64,000 bases of DNA, from contig OX345636.1 of assembly GCA_947044365.1 (NCBI GenBank), positions 59,213,537 to 59,277,536 on the forward strand, written 5' to 3'. A model generated the notes under the pieces. The model searched no databases and was not told where the DNA came from. It was given only the letters and a program-made list of their open reading frames with translations. A program made the translations under genes and the position numbers. Source of the stretch: Petrosia ficiformis. Taxonomy: Eukaryota > Porifera > Demospongiae > Haplosclerida > Petrosiidae. Each line of letters starts with the position of its first letter. Positions within the stretch are counted from its first letter, which is position 1. Shown piece after piece: positions 45,892 through 57,105 of this stretch.

Positions 45892-46763
45892 TTTCATTGA
45901 TTTTTTTCTAAACGATGTGAATGTTTTTTTGTAGATTGCAGAAATACTATATATATATCATTATGAAATCATGCAATCAAAAATGCATTAAAATTTGTTC
46001 ATCAATGAAGGTCAGTCTTTTGTTTATGTATTGATTATCATTCTCTTTCACTTACAGATGATGTATATTCTCTATTCACTTACATCACTGTCTGCAGTCC
46101 TACAAGAAGTAGTGTCAGTCACTGTGTCAACCATTCAGTATTCCAATGCTTATCATAGTATACAATATTATTATACAATTGCTTTAATATTAATAATTAT
46201 TATATTCATTATTAGTATTTGCTCACAAACTCACAAATGTTATTACAATGCCAAACACTTCCACCTTTTCAGCTTCCATGTTAAGAGTATACAAATGCGC
46301 ATGCGTAATTAAATTCCACTTAGGAAAATGGCGTCCAATTCCAGATCAAATCTTTGTAGTCGTTGAGACTGTCTTCTTTCATAGTATCTGAAGATATCAT
46401 CTCGATACTTTACGACCAGAATTTTACTATAAATGCGACGGGAATGGTGCTAGAATCATCGTGATAGGTCAACAAACAAAAAAATGATTTGTCTGGAAAA
46501 TAATAATATTAATAATAATAATAATATGATGAAGATTTTGCCAGTTTTGCCACTCGCCGGTTCTCTACCTTAACAATAATCTTCGGCCATCTAGAAGGTA
46601 TTGGTAGTCATAAAAACACTAGATATAAACAGGCATGTGTGTATAGAAACTTATGTGTATATATTACCAGAGATTTCAGCTCATCACTTGCAATTGAAAT
46701 GCATGGGCGGCCATTTTTTTTCCGTGCCATCCTTACATAGAGAGTACTACCGTACTCTCTGAT
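45892..46763. promoter_or_regulatory. Non-coding, with a promoter-like spot near 46296-46340
   Basis: AATGCGCATGCGTAATT at about 46296 matches the NRF-1 consensus, and AAAATGGCGTCC at about 46325 resembles the YY1/start-site motif seen at animal gene starts. Reading from that ATG stops after 12 codons (MASNSRSNLCSR). A perfect 9-bp hairpin, AGAGAGTAC TACC GTACTCTCT, lies at 46739-46760. No transcribed gene was recognised. Confidence 0.3.
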
Positions 46764-46985
46764 AGAGGGGTGAGTGAAGGGTGTAATGAAATTATCCCTT
46801 TTCAGAGTTTTAATAATTATAGAGGGGTGAGTGAAGGGGTAATGAAATTATCCCCTCTTCAGTGTTTTAATAATTATAGAGGGGTGAGTGAAGGGGGTAA
46901 TGAAATTATCCCTTTCCAGTGTTTTAATAATTATAGAGGGGTGAGTGAAATGGTAATGAAATTATCCCTTTCCAGAGTTTTAACA
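46764..46985. repeat. Second block of the 60-bp repeat, four units
   Basis: Four shorter, more diverged units of the GGGGTGAGTGAAGGG..AATGAAATTATCCC repeat, 1.2 kb from the first block, with the young palindromes between the blocks. Confidence 0.9.
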
Positions 46986-47929
46986 AGATTGGGTTAACTA
47001 AAACTTAAAGTACTATAATAATAATAATAATTTACGAGTGCTGTTAAAAACAAGCACTGTTGTGACCAGAGCCTCCCCTTTTGTGGTAAAGTACAATAAT
47101 CATTAGCATAATACACCAAAAATGATAATAATAACCAAACTACAGTACTACATGTATACTGTACTGTCAGCAGTACACCAATGTACATTGTACATGTACT
47201 TGTAGTACAGAGCATTATATGTACATGCACAATTACATATACACACGTGTGCGTAGTGCGTACATAGTACATACAAGTGGTATACCTGTAGTACATATGT
47301 ACAGTACCACAGTGCACATGCATGCTCATGCAAATAAATGTACATGTACATGTACTTGAGCATTCATATACATATACATGTACACATACATGCATGTAAC
47401 AAGTATTGTACTTAAATTTGTTTACAAGGCACAATCATTAAGCATTTAGGTACATGTACATCTAGATCAATAGTTGAATACAAACTTTCTTTACAAAATG
47501 GTTGACAGGTGGGCATTTAATTAATTCAGCTTCAAGCAAGCCAACTAGCCTGGAGACCACACCCTATCCCGCACGCAAACAGGTGGTTAAGCGGGAAGGG
47601 GCTGGTATCAGCTGGCAAATGTCATGTTCTTGTCCACGATTTCATGGACAATGAATAATTCATATGCGGTCACATTATGAAAATAAAATGATGTAAGCAA
47701 TGATGTGGAAATTTATTTCCCTTGACCAGACAAATGTCCATTGAACTATTTACATTGCCAGACATCATAATATATACATGTACATTATACACAGTTGAAA
47801 GACAGAAATCATGGATAGGTTTTTATTGCACAGTAATAATAATTATAACTTTTTTCAAACATAATATAACAATACATACTGTAGAATCAAGACTTAGAAA
47901 CCATTGTTAAACTAATTCATCACTAACTG
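46986..47929. other. Non-coding, ACATGTAC-rich
   Basis: 47140-47400 is dense in TACATGTAC-type palindromes and GTACAT runs. No exon recognised. GTCCACGATTTCATGGAC near 47630 is a short hairpin. Confidence 0.45.
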
Positions 47930-48285
47930 AACATTATAAATGGCGACGTTTGCGACTTTTCTTCCTGTGTTCCAGAGGCTGCAAATAATCAAACTTATCA
48001 GGTCTACTGTGGTCTGAAGGGCTGACCTTGGAAAGTTTATACATCCAGATGTTGCAAATATGTTATTCTTCTTCTGTTTTTTACAGGTAATACAGTACAT
48101 CTTACTATTGCTATCATCGTACTTGATCCACGGATAATTATCCTTCTATGAGTTCACGAAGTGGCGTTCGTCGATCTCTTCATCACTACTGTAAGGAGCA
48201 GAGGTAGATTTTGTTTGGTTACTAGGGATTGAAGGCGACTGAGGCCTCTTTACACAAGGAAGATAGCGCCACATGCTGCTTTTCA
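47930..48285 (-). pseudogene. Zinc-finger N-terminal fragment of a hAT-like protein
   Basis: Minus-strand reading from about 48285: MKSSMWRYLPCV, SSDEEIDERHF, then a stop, then YPWIKYDDSNSKMYCITCKK and ATSGCINFPRSALQ. The W..YD.....M.C..C......F..GC..FR.S.L order is the finger that leads ZNF862/C17orf113-like and related hAT-derived proteins. One in-frame stop and loss of everything downstream make it a relic. Confidence 0.5.
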
Positions 48286-48479
48286 TTATTGTTTACTTGT
48301 ACTGGGGTGTGGTTTAAATTTTTGTCCGTTTAGTTAGTTAAAAAAAGCGGTAGGAGACGGGAAATTTGTCCATTTTCCTCACCCAGCAAAAGGACAATTT
48401 TTATTTCTAACGGACAATGTCCGGCATGTCCGGCTATTTCCACATCATTGGATGTAAGTATATAAACTCTGGCAAATGG

Positions 48480-48593
48480 AGGCTGCATTTGCTGATTTCT
48501 AAAAAATTATCGGATATGAGCTAAAGAAGAAACAGACTGAAGCAATAACTTCGGTATTGTTGGGTAGCGATGTTCTGATGGTCCTACCATAAT
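48480..48593 (+). pseudogene. Helicase-like fragment (Q motif and start of motif I)
   Basis: Reads AAFADF, stop, KIIGYELKKKQTEAITSVLL, GSDVLMVLP, stop. GYELK..Q.EAI......DV...LP is the lead-in to the Walker A of RecQ-type helicase-like proteins that are common as dispersed copies in invertebrates. It breaks off exactly where TGYGKS would follow. Confidence 0.5.
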
Positions 48594-49050
48594 AACATAT
48601 ATAGTTACAAACAGCGGAGAGATTGAATGCTATCATAACAACTTTCATGACCAATTAAAATTAATTACAATTTTCCTTACATATATGTATTCCAGTGTTC
48701 CTAGTGCCTCAGGTGTTCCTGTATCATGTACCTGGTATCTCATTTGCCTGTGCTGTCTGGTCCCTGTATATACTGTCCCTGTTTCCTCAGTTATCTCTGT
48801 TGTCTCGCGTGTTTGTGGTGCCCAGAGTGCCTGTAGTGTTTTGGTGTCCATGGTGTCTATTCTAGTATCTCAATCTATTCTGATGGATAAAAAACTCAAC
48901 ATAATCAAAGAGCTCAATCTATTCTATCAATGTATTCTAATGTATCTATAGTATCGTGTACACCTATATACTCACGATTTTCTCGTTTTTGGCTTTGATT
49001 TTGATTCATCTCAACATCTCTCTCTATTACAACATCCTTTCTTTCTTCTT
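48594..49050. other. Non-coding, no clear feature
   Basis: 48685-48860 is a degenerate run of GTGCCTG/GTTCCTG/GTGTCC-like words, perhaps an old minisatellite. AACATATATAGT.ACAAACAG at 48595 recurs in reverse at about 49285. No gene recognised. Confidence 0.4.
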
Positions 49051-49259
49051 TCTTCATGTATCTGTAATGTCATATTCTGTTTCAACATCCTTTCTTTGTT
49101 GTTCATCAGTAGTAATCTTCCCTTCTATTTGAACATATTTCATTACTTCTTTTTCGTTCGCAACATTTGTGATCACTTCTCCTCCATTAGATCTACATCC
49201 TTGTCCATGGTTATGTATCACCATCTCCATTGTAGGCTTCATCTTTTGACTATCATCAT

Positions 49260-49850
49260 CATCTACTTCAATCTCTCCACTGTTTGTGACTATATATGTT
49301 ATTATGTTGGAGTGAGGAAAATCCATCATAACTGCAGCTGAAGGCATGATCCACCGAAAATTGTTTGCCACAAATACACTCATCACAAACTGCATCACAA
49401 AAAGGACATTTAAGGAGGGAGAAACCGAGTTCTTCCAAAGGAAGTATAAAGAGCCAGCTCGAAGCACTGTTCTCTTGTGCAAGGTCCATTGCTCCTTTTA
49501 AGTTATCCGGTAGTTGTTGATATAAATTCTCAGCCTTTTGAGAGCGATTGCACTGATTTCATGTTTAACTTGAGATTTGATGGATTGTTGATTTAAAATA
49601 GTATCAATAGGATACGAACTGCTTTGTTCAACAATTAGGTCAACTAAAGGTTTAGTCACCTGTAGTGAGGTATTAAAATTGTATTGACTAGGAATAACAA
49701 TACCTAAACCACCAAGATGAACAGGTAAAGATATTAACACTCGTTCCAGATCATTTTTTGCTAGATTTTCTAAAAGGGCAGGTAGAAAGTGATCTCTGAT
49801 GGGATGTTCAAGTGGAGAGAGTAGATCACCTATGTTTGGTACTGTTCACA
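49260..49850 (-). pseudogene. Retroelement C-terminal fragment (reverse-transcriptase polyprotein)
   Basis: On the minus strand: PNIGDLLSPLEHPIRDHFLP, then VLISLPVHLGGLGIVIPSQY, VTKPLVDLI, a frame change near 49535, NLYQQLPDNLKGAMDLAQ, SASSWLFILPLEELGFSL, and ECICGKQFSVDHAFSC. The LPV.LGGLGI, ASSWL..LP.EE.GF and C.CG..FSVDH..SC order is characteristic of the region after the RT domain in a retroelement family widespread in cnidarians and sponges. The RT catalytic part is missing (5'-truncated) and at least one frameshift is present. Confidence 0.65.
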
Positions 49851-49854
49851 TAAA

Positions 49855-50087
49855 AACCCATCTTCCAATAAGACCCGCGTCGCCGACAAACAGTTTTGAA
49901 GGGGTCGTCAGCCCGCCCGGCTGCGCTGATATTGCGCGCGCAAACGAGATTAAGCCACACCCTCTATTAAAACTTGGCATTTAAAAAAAAAAAATTATGA
50001 ACAGTGATACGTCCTGTTTTCAAAACAGGGCGTATCCTGCATTCCTGTTGTTGGTCAGGACTGTGCTAAGATTAAACGATTTACCTG
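49855..50087 (+). promoter_or_regulatory. CpG-rich promoter and 5'-leader of gene 2
   Basis: 49875-49955 is rich in CpG (CCCGCGTCGCCGAC, GCCCGCCCGGCTGCGC, GCGCGCGCAAACG) next to AT-rich DNA. An imperfect 31-bp palindrome at 50006-50036 (GATACGTCCTGTTTT / AAAACAGGGCGTATC) lies before the proposed start codon. Position suggests a promoter and transcribed leader; no TATA box stands out. Confidence 0.45.
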
Positions 50088-53000
50088 ATGGATATGTCAA
50101 AGATGCGCCTGGTGAGTCGAATATTAAGTGTGTTTAATGGTCAGAATGTTGAATTCAGTACAGCATTTTCCTGTACAGTAGGAAGGGAAAGGATCTCCTT
50201 TTCTTTAAGTTTGAATTTATAAATACAAATAACTTTAAAGTAACGAAAGGTTCTTCAGGATGTGTGTAACACTAGTGTATAAACTTGGTGCTTTGGGAAT
50301 TAGGAATGAGGTTAGGTTATAATGCACAATTAAAGTATACACTTCATGTCAGACCTTTAGTCACCTCCTAATTAAATCAGGAATTCAAACGTTTGTTGTT
50401 AACACTAATTACATGTACGTTGTACCAGACTATCAAGTAATAAGGAACATTTAGTGATAACCTTTTATATTTAAGTGTGTAACACCCAGTTGACTTTGTG
50501 GGAAGTTGATGTCATTTGGGTTGATGATTTCATGGCATGCTGTTTATCTCATGAGAGTAGACCTTGTTGGAGGACAACCATTTTAATGTCACTTGCTTAC
50601 CTCATATCATAGGGTATGTTATTTGTAACCTCCCATGTTCACCTCTCAGTAAAACTCTTGTGTTGTTTACTTGTATCAATTTTAACTGTACATGTGTAAA
50701 ATTAGAAAATACTGATTAAAAATGTTTGCTCCTACGCCATGTGCATGTGTGTGTACGGCTTATTGTACCATTGTTTAGATTTAGCCCCTATCATGTAGAT
50801 GCTAAACCCTAGGATTGAGGATGTTCTCATAGGATTGAGGACATTACTCCAGTGTATACTGAGAGATATAGGAGGTAAATAAGTATCAAAGAAAAGCATT
50901 ATGGGATGACAGAATCCCTTAAAAAAAGATATTATGATATCCCTAAGGAATATGGTGTGTGGGTGTTGGTAACTGGGAAGCCAAATTCTCTCTGTGAAAC
51001 TGATAGAGTGATATTCAATCCTAGTGGACACCATCCTCCATTCTAGCATTACTCATTTCATCCTGATTATGTACAAATATATGAAAGATTGTATTTGTTA
51101 TACACATGTACTTTCAATGTAGTTACTTCAATTCAGTGGGTCAGTAACTCGATCAATCTGATTAGTTAATAAATGTGATTTGTGATTGTAGAACCTTACT
51201 CCATAATTTATTATATAAATGTATTATGGAGCTCAGAACAAAGTATACATTGTAGCTCCCATATAATCTCATTACATGTTTAATTAAAATTATTATCTAT
51301 TGTAGGATATAATCATTATTGTTAATACATTGGATGCATCAATTGTAGGTGTGGTTTATTTATTAGTTAGATTTGCTTAAATTTATTGCCTCTTGCGGGC
51401 CTGCTGTCTGTATACATGTATGTACAGTTTGTATCTTTTATGTACATGTATGTCATAGAATTTGTTTATCATGTTTAATGAGGTTTAGTTAAGCTTTGAT
51501 TATTGTTATTATTTCTTTCATAATAATAAAACAACTATCATGTCAATGTTTAACTAAACCTTGTTAAAATTTACATGTATGTATGTATATACATATGTAT
51601 TATATGTATGTATATATGTGACCGAATTTGCGAAAATCAGGCTTATGGGATAAACCTGAATAAAGTATTCAATTAGCTCCAGAATGATATATAATACATC
51701 CTAATCACACAAAAGACAAAGCTACAGCGGGGGGTTAAACCATTGTAGTCACAAATCCTTCATTTTGAGAAAAACGCAATTAAATCAATTATTTAACCAT
51801 TAAACGTAATGACTAAAAACCTTTTTAGGAGTGGCTAGCGAAGCACAGAGATGTCTCCAAACTTGTCTGAAGTTATGAGTGAATAGGTAACATGTTAATG
51901 AAGCTTTTTATGTAGTAAAACAGTGATCACCTGAGTAAGCCATAACTGTCTATTTTCACTCGTATCTCAAAATTAATAATTATCCCATAAGCCTGATTTT
52001 CGCAAATTTGGTCACATATATATATATACATGTACATGCGTTTACGTACATATTTATGTGATTATTATTCTGTTAATGCAATTACACATAATAAAGTAGT
52101 AAAGACATTATTACTACATCAGGAGCACATGAACAGCTCCTGGATACACTTATTACAATGGCCAATTCTACAATAATTTATAGTAACTAATGCATGGTTT
52201 TTTTTAGGTAAAATTTTCATGTGGGGCGGCAAACCAATGTTTCAAGAAATAGAGGGGGTGTAGGTTAGAGCTAAAATACATAAAAATAATATTAGTGTAC
52301 ATGTACTTTGCCTCTTCAGCATATAGTAGCTGCCTTATTTCACATTCAGCTTGTCATGTCAAGGTTGCATGTACAGTACGTATGTAACTGTTTCAAGTGA
52401 AAATTGGCTAAAGCTCAGGGGGGGGGGGGGAGGGGGTCAAACCATTTTCCGGCTGGATGAAATGCCCCCTTCAACCCTCCTAACAAAAACCCTGACTAAT
52501 GTCAGATGTTAATAAATTATATTATTATAAACAGAAGATTAGATGATCTGTTGTATGCTATCATTACGATATCTATGATAATTGTGTCTTCATTTCGATT
52601 ACCCCGGCCTAGTAGTACATTGTACATGTATATTTAAAAGGGGTTAATCTGTCTGTCTATCTTTTAAGCAAACACTTTCAGAAAACCACTTTAGTAATAG
52701 TTTAAACATATTCTAAAAACTCAAGATTAGTTATATAAGATGTACATGTACTATAATGTAGTTCATAGTTTTCTAATATACATGTACATGTAGTCCACCA
52801 TTTTGTGGTCAGTCACATCATTCATAATACTTACATGTATAACACATGTTCACACTACATGTGTAATTACAATGTATCATGTTCTCACACATTGCTATGT
52901 ACATGTAATAACTGCACTTTATAAAGTAATGCAGTTATTTTAACCTACATGTACATGTACAGTTGGGTACTGCAGTTTTAATGTAATTCTGTTTTCCTCA

Positions 53001-56000
53001 ATGCTAATTTGTTTTCCTGCTAGGTAATATATACATGTACTAGTTTCATTTGATCTTGATCTATATTGACTAGTATATAAAGTACATGTCATAATAAATC
53101 ATATAGTAACAAAAATACAATGTAGCTATATAGCATAGTATTATAGGTACAACCTGTGATATATTATTATCATTAGCATTCTAACATATATTAAAACAAT
53201 AGATGTTTGATCTGGGCTGTATTTAGGGGGGGGCGGGGGTTAGCATTGGCCCCCCCTTATCGATATTTTGCCCCCCCTTGAACATTGACAAATAATAATT
53301 AATGATTTAGCAGTACACTGTGCAGTCAGCAAAAATAACAGTCCTTACACCTACTGTATATAGAGTAACAATTAGCCTAAGAATGCATGTAAAGTGAGCT
53401 TTGAGCCTCTACTATATGTAAAATTTTCTTCCAAACCCCCCTAGCTTTACACGTGCTTACACACAAACTGGGGGGCTTTGCCCCCCCCCCTTCATTCCCA
53501 GACACACATATTTGTCCCCCCTTCCGAAGAATCCTAAATACAGCACTGTTGATCATTCCAGAGTAATTAGTATGTACAGGAATTTGTACTAATAATAACA
53601 AATAACATGTTGTACTCCACATGAAGTTAGTACTGTACATACATGTACATGTAATTATGGTACTATGACATTTATATACTACATGTATATGTTTGAAGTA
53701 CATGTACATTATATTAATTGAATTTGTTACCATTCATTATTATGACATGTACTTTATATACATGTAACTGTACATGTACTAGCTAGTCAATATACATGTA
53801 CATGTTGATCAATATCAAAATTACTTGTAAACATTACCTACCAAGAAAAGAAATCAGTATTGTCACATGTATAGACCAGACTGGTTTACTTGATAACTGA
53901 TACTAAATGTATGTTTCATAATTACATGGGCTTTGGATACAACATGTAGTAATGTTAATTTATATTGTGTATACATGTATGTATACATGTACAATCTGGT
54001 ATAGTCATTTATTTCTGTTATAATCTACAAATTGTTGAATGAATAATAATACAGAGAAAAGAAAATTCTTGAATTTTTAGTAGTGCATTGTAACAATTAT
54101 AAATTGATGATAATTACATGTACGTATTATGTGTTGTGTCTAAATCAACTTCCATTTCCTCTTATTTGTAAGAAGTTTGTTTCTTGTAATCACCACTCAT
54201 CATCAGTGTAGTTCCAGTGTCTTTAGTTGATATTATGATACTCAAGATACTAGCTATTATTATACATGAAGAATATAGACTGAGTCATGTGACTAAACTG
54301 AAATTGATAATATTAAGATAATTGAATATTGTTTATCAACACAGGTACATGTATGTATCCTGATTTATTATTGATACAAGAAGACCACTCAAAACATTTT
54401 CACATAATTACAAATGAAATATTATATTATAAAATGAATAGTCATATGATATTTGAAACAGTCCATTGTTAAATATGTTGTTTAATAGTTTAGTAACTAG
54501 ACCAATTCAGAATAATAATTGTGTTTAGTATTATATTAATTAGTATTTAAATTATGTTAATTCATTTTGACATACTCTTTACTATAGGATAGGGACCTGA
54601 GGAATGCCTATGAGAGGAATGATCGAGATGCGGTAAAAAGCATAGTGGAATCATACTCAGACAGGAGATATGCCCATGTTAGTTGTTTTTGATAGATATT
54701 GTAGTTTTGTTATCCATTTATCTTTTAATTAATATGAATAATTAATATACATGTATGCTTGTCTATTATAAAATTAGTGATATGGATCAAAATATGATCT
54801 ATTGATAATTACATGTACAGTATATGTGATATAGTTTTCAGAATGGACACTTCCAGTAAAATAGTTTTGATCATAAACTTATATCTAAATGTTCATTATT
54901 CTACCATTTTGTACAGGAAGCCAATTAATTGTTATATACATGTAGAAAGCTTCTTAGATACCACATTTAGTTAGTTTACTATATAAAATGGTATAATAAC
55001 GAGTGTTTTAATGTAAGCATTTCATCAAACGTATTTACAGTGTCCCTATAGTATATAGTATGATTGATCATTTGGTTTAATTAGTAGTGAGTCAGTCCAT
55101 GTTCTCATCAGGACTTTACTAAATAGTGGTATAAGTGTTATAGTAATAACTACTACTGTAGTCGTTAAAAATTAAAAAAAAGTGTGATTATAAATTAATA
55201 ATTAATATTGTGTTACCAAATATTAATCCACATGCTCCCATGAGATCACATGTGCTTTTTACAATCCCATTTACATAATATTTATAATCTATGCCTAAAT
55301 ACACATACCAGTAATTAAACCTGTTTTTACAGACCCAGTCCCATGATGTTATTTATAATTTAGTTAAGCACTCTAAAAATTTAAAGCACATACTCACAAT
55401 ACAGGAACCCAATTTATATATACAGGAAGAGTTACTATTAATCTTCTTAGATATCACATTTAAGTGGTTTTATATACATAATAACATAATAATGAGTGTA
55501 TTAATGTAAGCTTTTGTTTATTGAGACCAGTTTTATTAGTTTATGAATTTATCTTTCAAAATGTGTAATATCTAATCATGTATTTATGAGTGAATTGTCA
55601 ATTTTTATAATTATTATGATTAAATGTACTCACATTATACAAATCTACAGTACATTAAGATAACACACAAATGAACACAAATACACACACATGATATCTC
55701 TCATTCTAATGTACATGTACTATGGTTCAAGTGAATAGTATGTTTTCCCTAGTCAAATAATAGTCATGTATCTTAAGTGACTAGTCCACTAATAATTGGG
55801 TACATGTACATGTACATGATGTTATCCGAGATGTAGATAGAAAGAAAGAAACAAAGAAACAAAGACACCTGAGGCAATGGAAAAATGAAAAATGAGAGTT
55901 GCCTCAGGTGGGATTCGAACCCACAACACTCTGCACTCCGGACAGATGCTCTACCAATTGAGCTACCAAGGCATCTCAGCTGGCAGGGTCCGAATCAAAC

Positions 56001-57074
56001 ATCTCATATGCCTGTATGAGCAGGCTAACTTGACACAAGGCATTAGGTGATGGCCGGGGTAATTAAACCACCAATGACACCAACACCAAACCTAAGATAT
56101 ACATGATGTTATCCGAGATGTAGATAGAAAGAAAGAAAGAAAGAAAGACACCTGAGGCAATGGAAAAATGAAAAATGAGAGTTGCCTCAGGTGGGATTGG
56201 AACCCACAACACTCTGCACTCCGGACAGATGCTCTACCAACTGAGCTACCAAGGCATCTCAGCTGGCAGGGTCCGAATCAAACATCTCATATGCCTGTAT
56301 GAGCAGGTTAACTTGACACAAGGCATTAGGTGATGGCCGGGGTAATGAAACCACCAATGACACCAACACCAAACCTAAGATATACATGATGTTATCCGAG
56401 ATGTAGATAGAAAGAAAGAAAGAAAGAAAGACACCTGAGGCAATGGAAAAATGAAAAATGAGAGTTGCCTCAGGTGGGATTCGAACCCACGACACTCTGC
56501 ATGTATGTTAACCATTATACCATATGCTTATTACCACATATCTTACATGTAATTTATTTTAGTAGTTCTTTACTATTCCATTCCACTGGGATAATCATTT
56601 TGAAATACTTCAAACAAAATGGTGTCTGGTTCATTGAAAGCACATCTTAAACCATCACCATACATAGTAACATATGATTGGGGAAACAAAATGGTTCTTT
56701 GAGGATTGATATACATGTACATGTGTACATGTATTACATTAACAAACTAGTATAATACTGTATATAAACCAAAGAATATAATAATGTCATGCTTGAGTGA
56801 GAACTTATACATGTGCATATACATGTACATGTATATCCTGAACAATGTTATACATGTAATTCTTTTATCATACCATACTATTATATATGTACATATACAT
56901 GTATATACATGTATATATATACATGTATGTACATGTAAATGCAATATTATTTCATGTTCCTTATAATTTGTAAACAAGTAAACAGCAAAATACACATACA
57001 TGGTTTCATACAGTGTGGAATGAATTCCATAAATTGAGTTTCAAGTAATAATTACATGATGTTATCGGGGATGT

Positions 57075-57105
<31 letters not shown>

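Larger units (their letters stand above)
50112..54587. other. Gene 2 intron 1 with MITEs
   Basis: Contains the elements at 51617, 52193 and 53213. Otherwise AT-rich, with many ACATGTAC motifs at 52730-54000. No further exon recognised. Confidence 0.5.
55818..56500 (-). repeat. Tandem 283-bp units containing a tRNA-like gene
   Basis: Two complete units and a truncated third, the same landmark recurring at 55901, 56184 and 56467. Reading on the minus strand, each has a tRNA-like head, ATTTTTCATTTTTCCATTGC, a second GCCTCAGGTGTC, then a (TTTC)n tail, and ACATCTCGGATAACATCAT. This head-body-simple-tail layout is that of a tRNA-derived SINE. A fourth, truncated copy is at 57055-57160. Confidence 0.8.

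Noticed and set aside
45301..45900. miRNA precursors for the two palindromes
   Set aside because: One has a 4-base loop and the other 139-bp perfect arms; neither has the loop and mismatch pattern of animal miRNA hairpins. siRNA origin stays possible.
53377..53733. 118-codon minus-strand frame
   Set aside because: Its most protein-like part (GGGAKPPSLCVSTCKARG) is the translation of a MITE; the rest is low-complexity.
55901..55972. Functional tRNA-Ser(GGA)
   Set aside because: C at position 33, no long variable arm, and tandem repetition with a TTTC tail fit a SINE head better.
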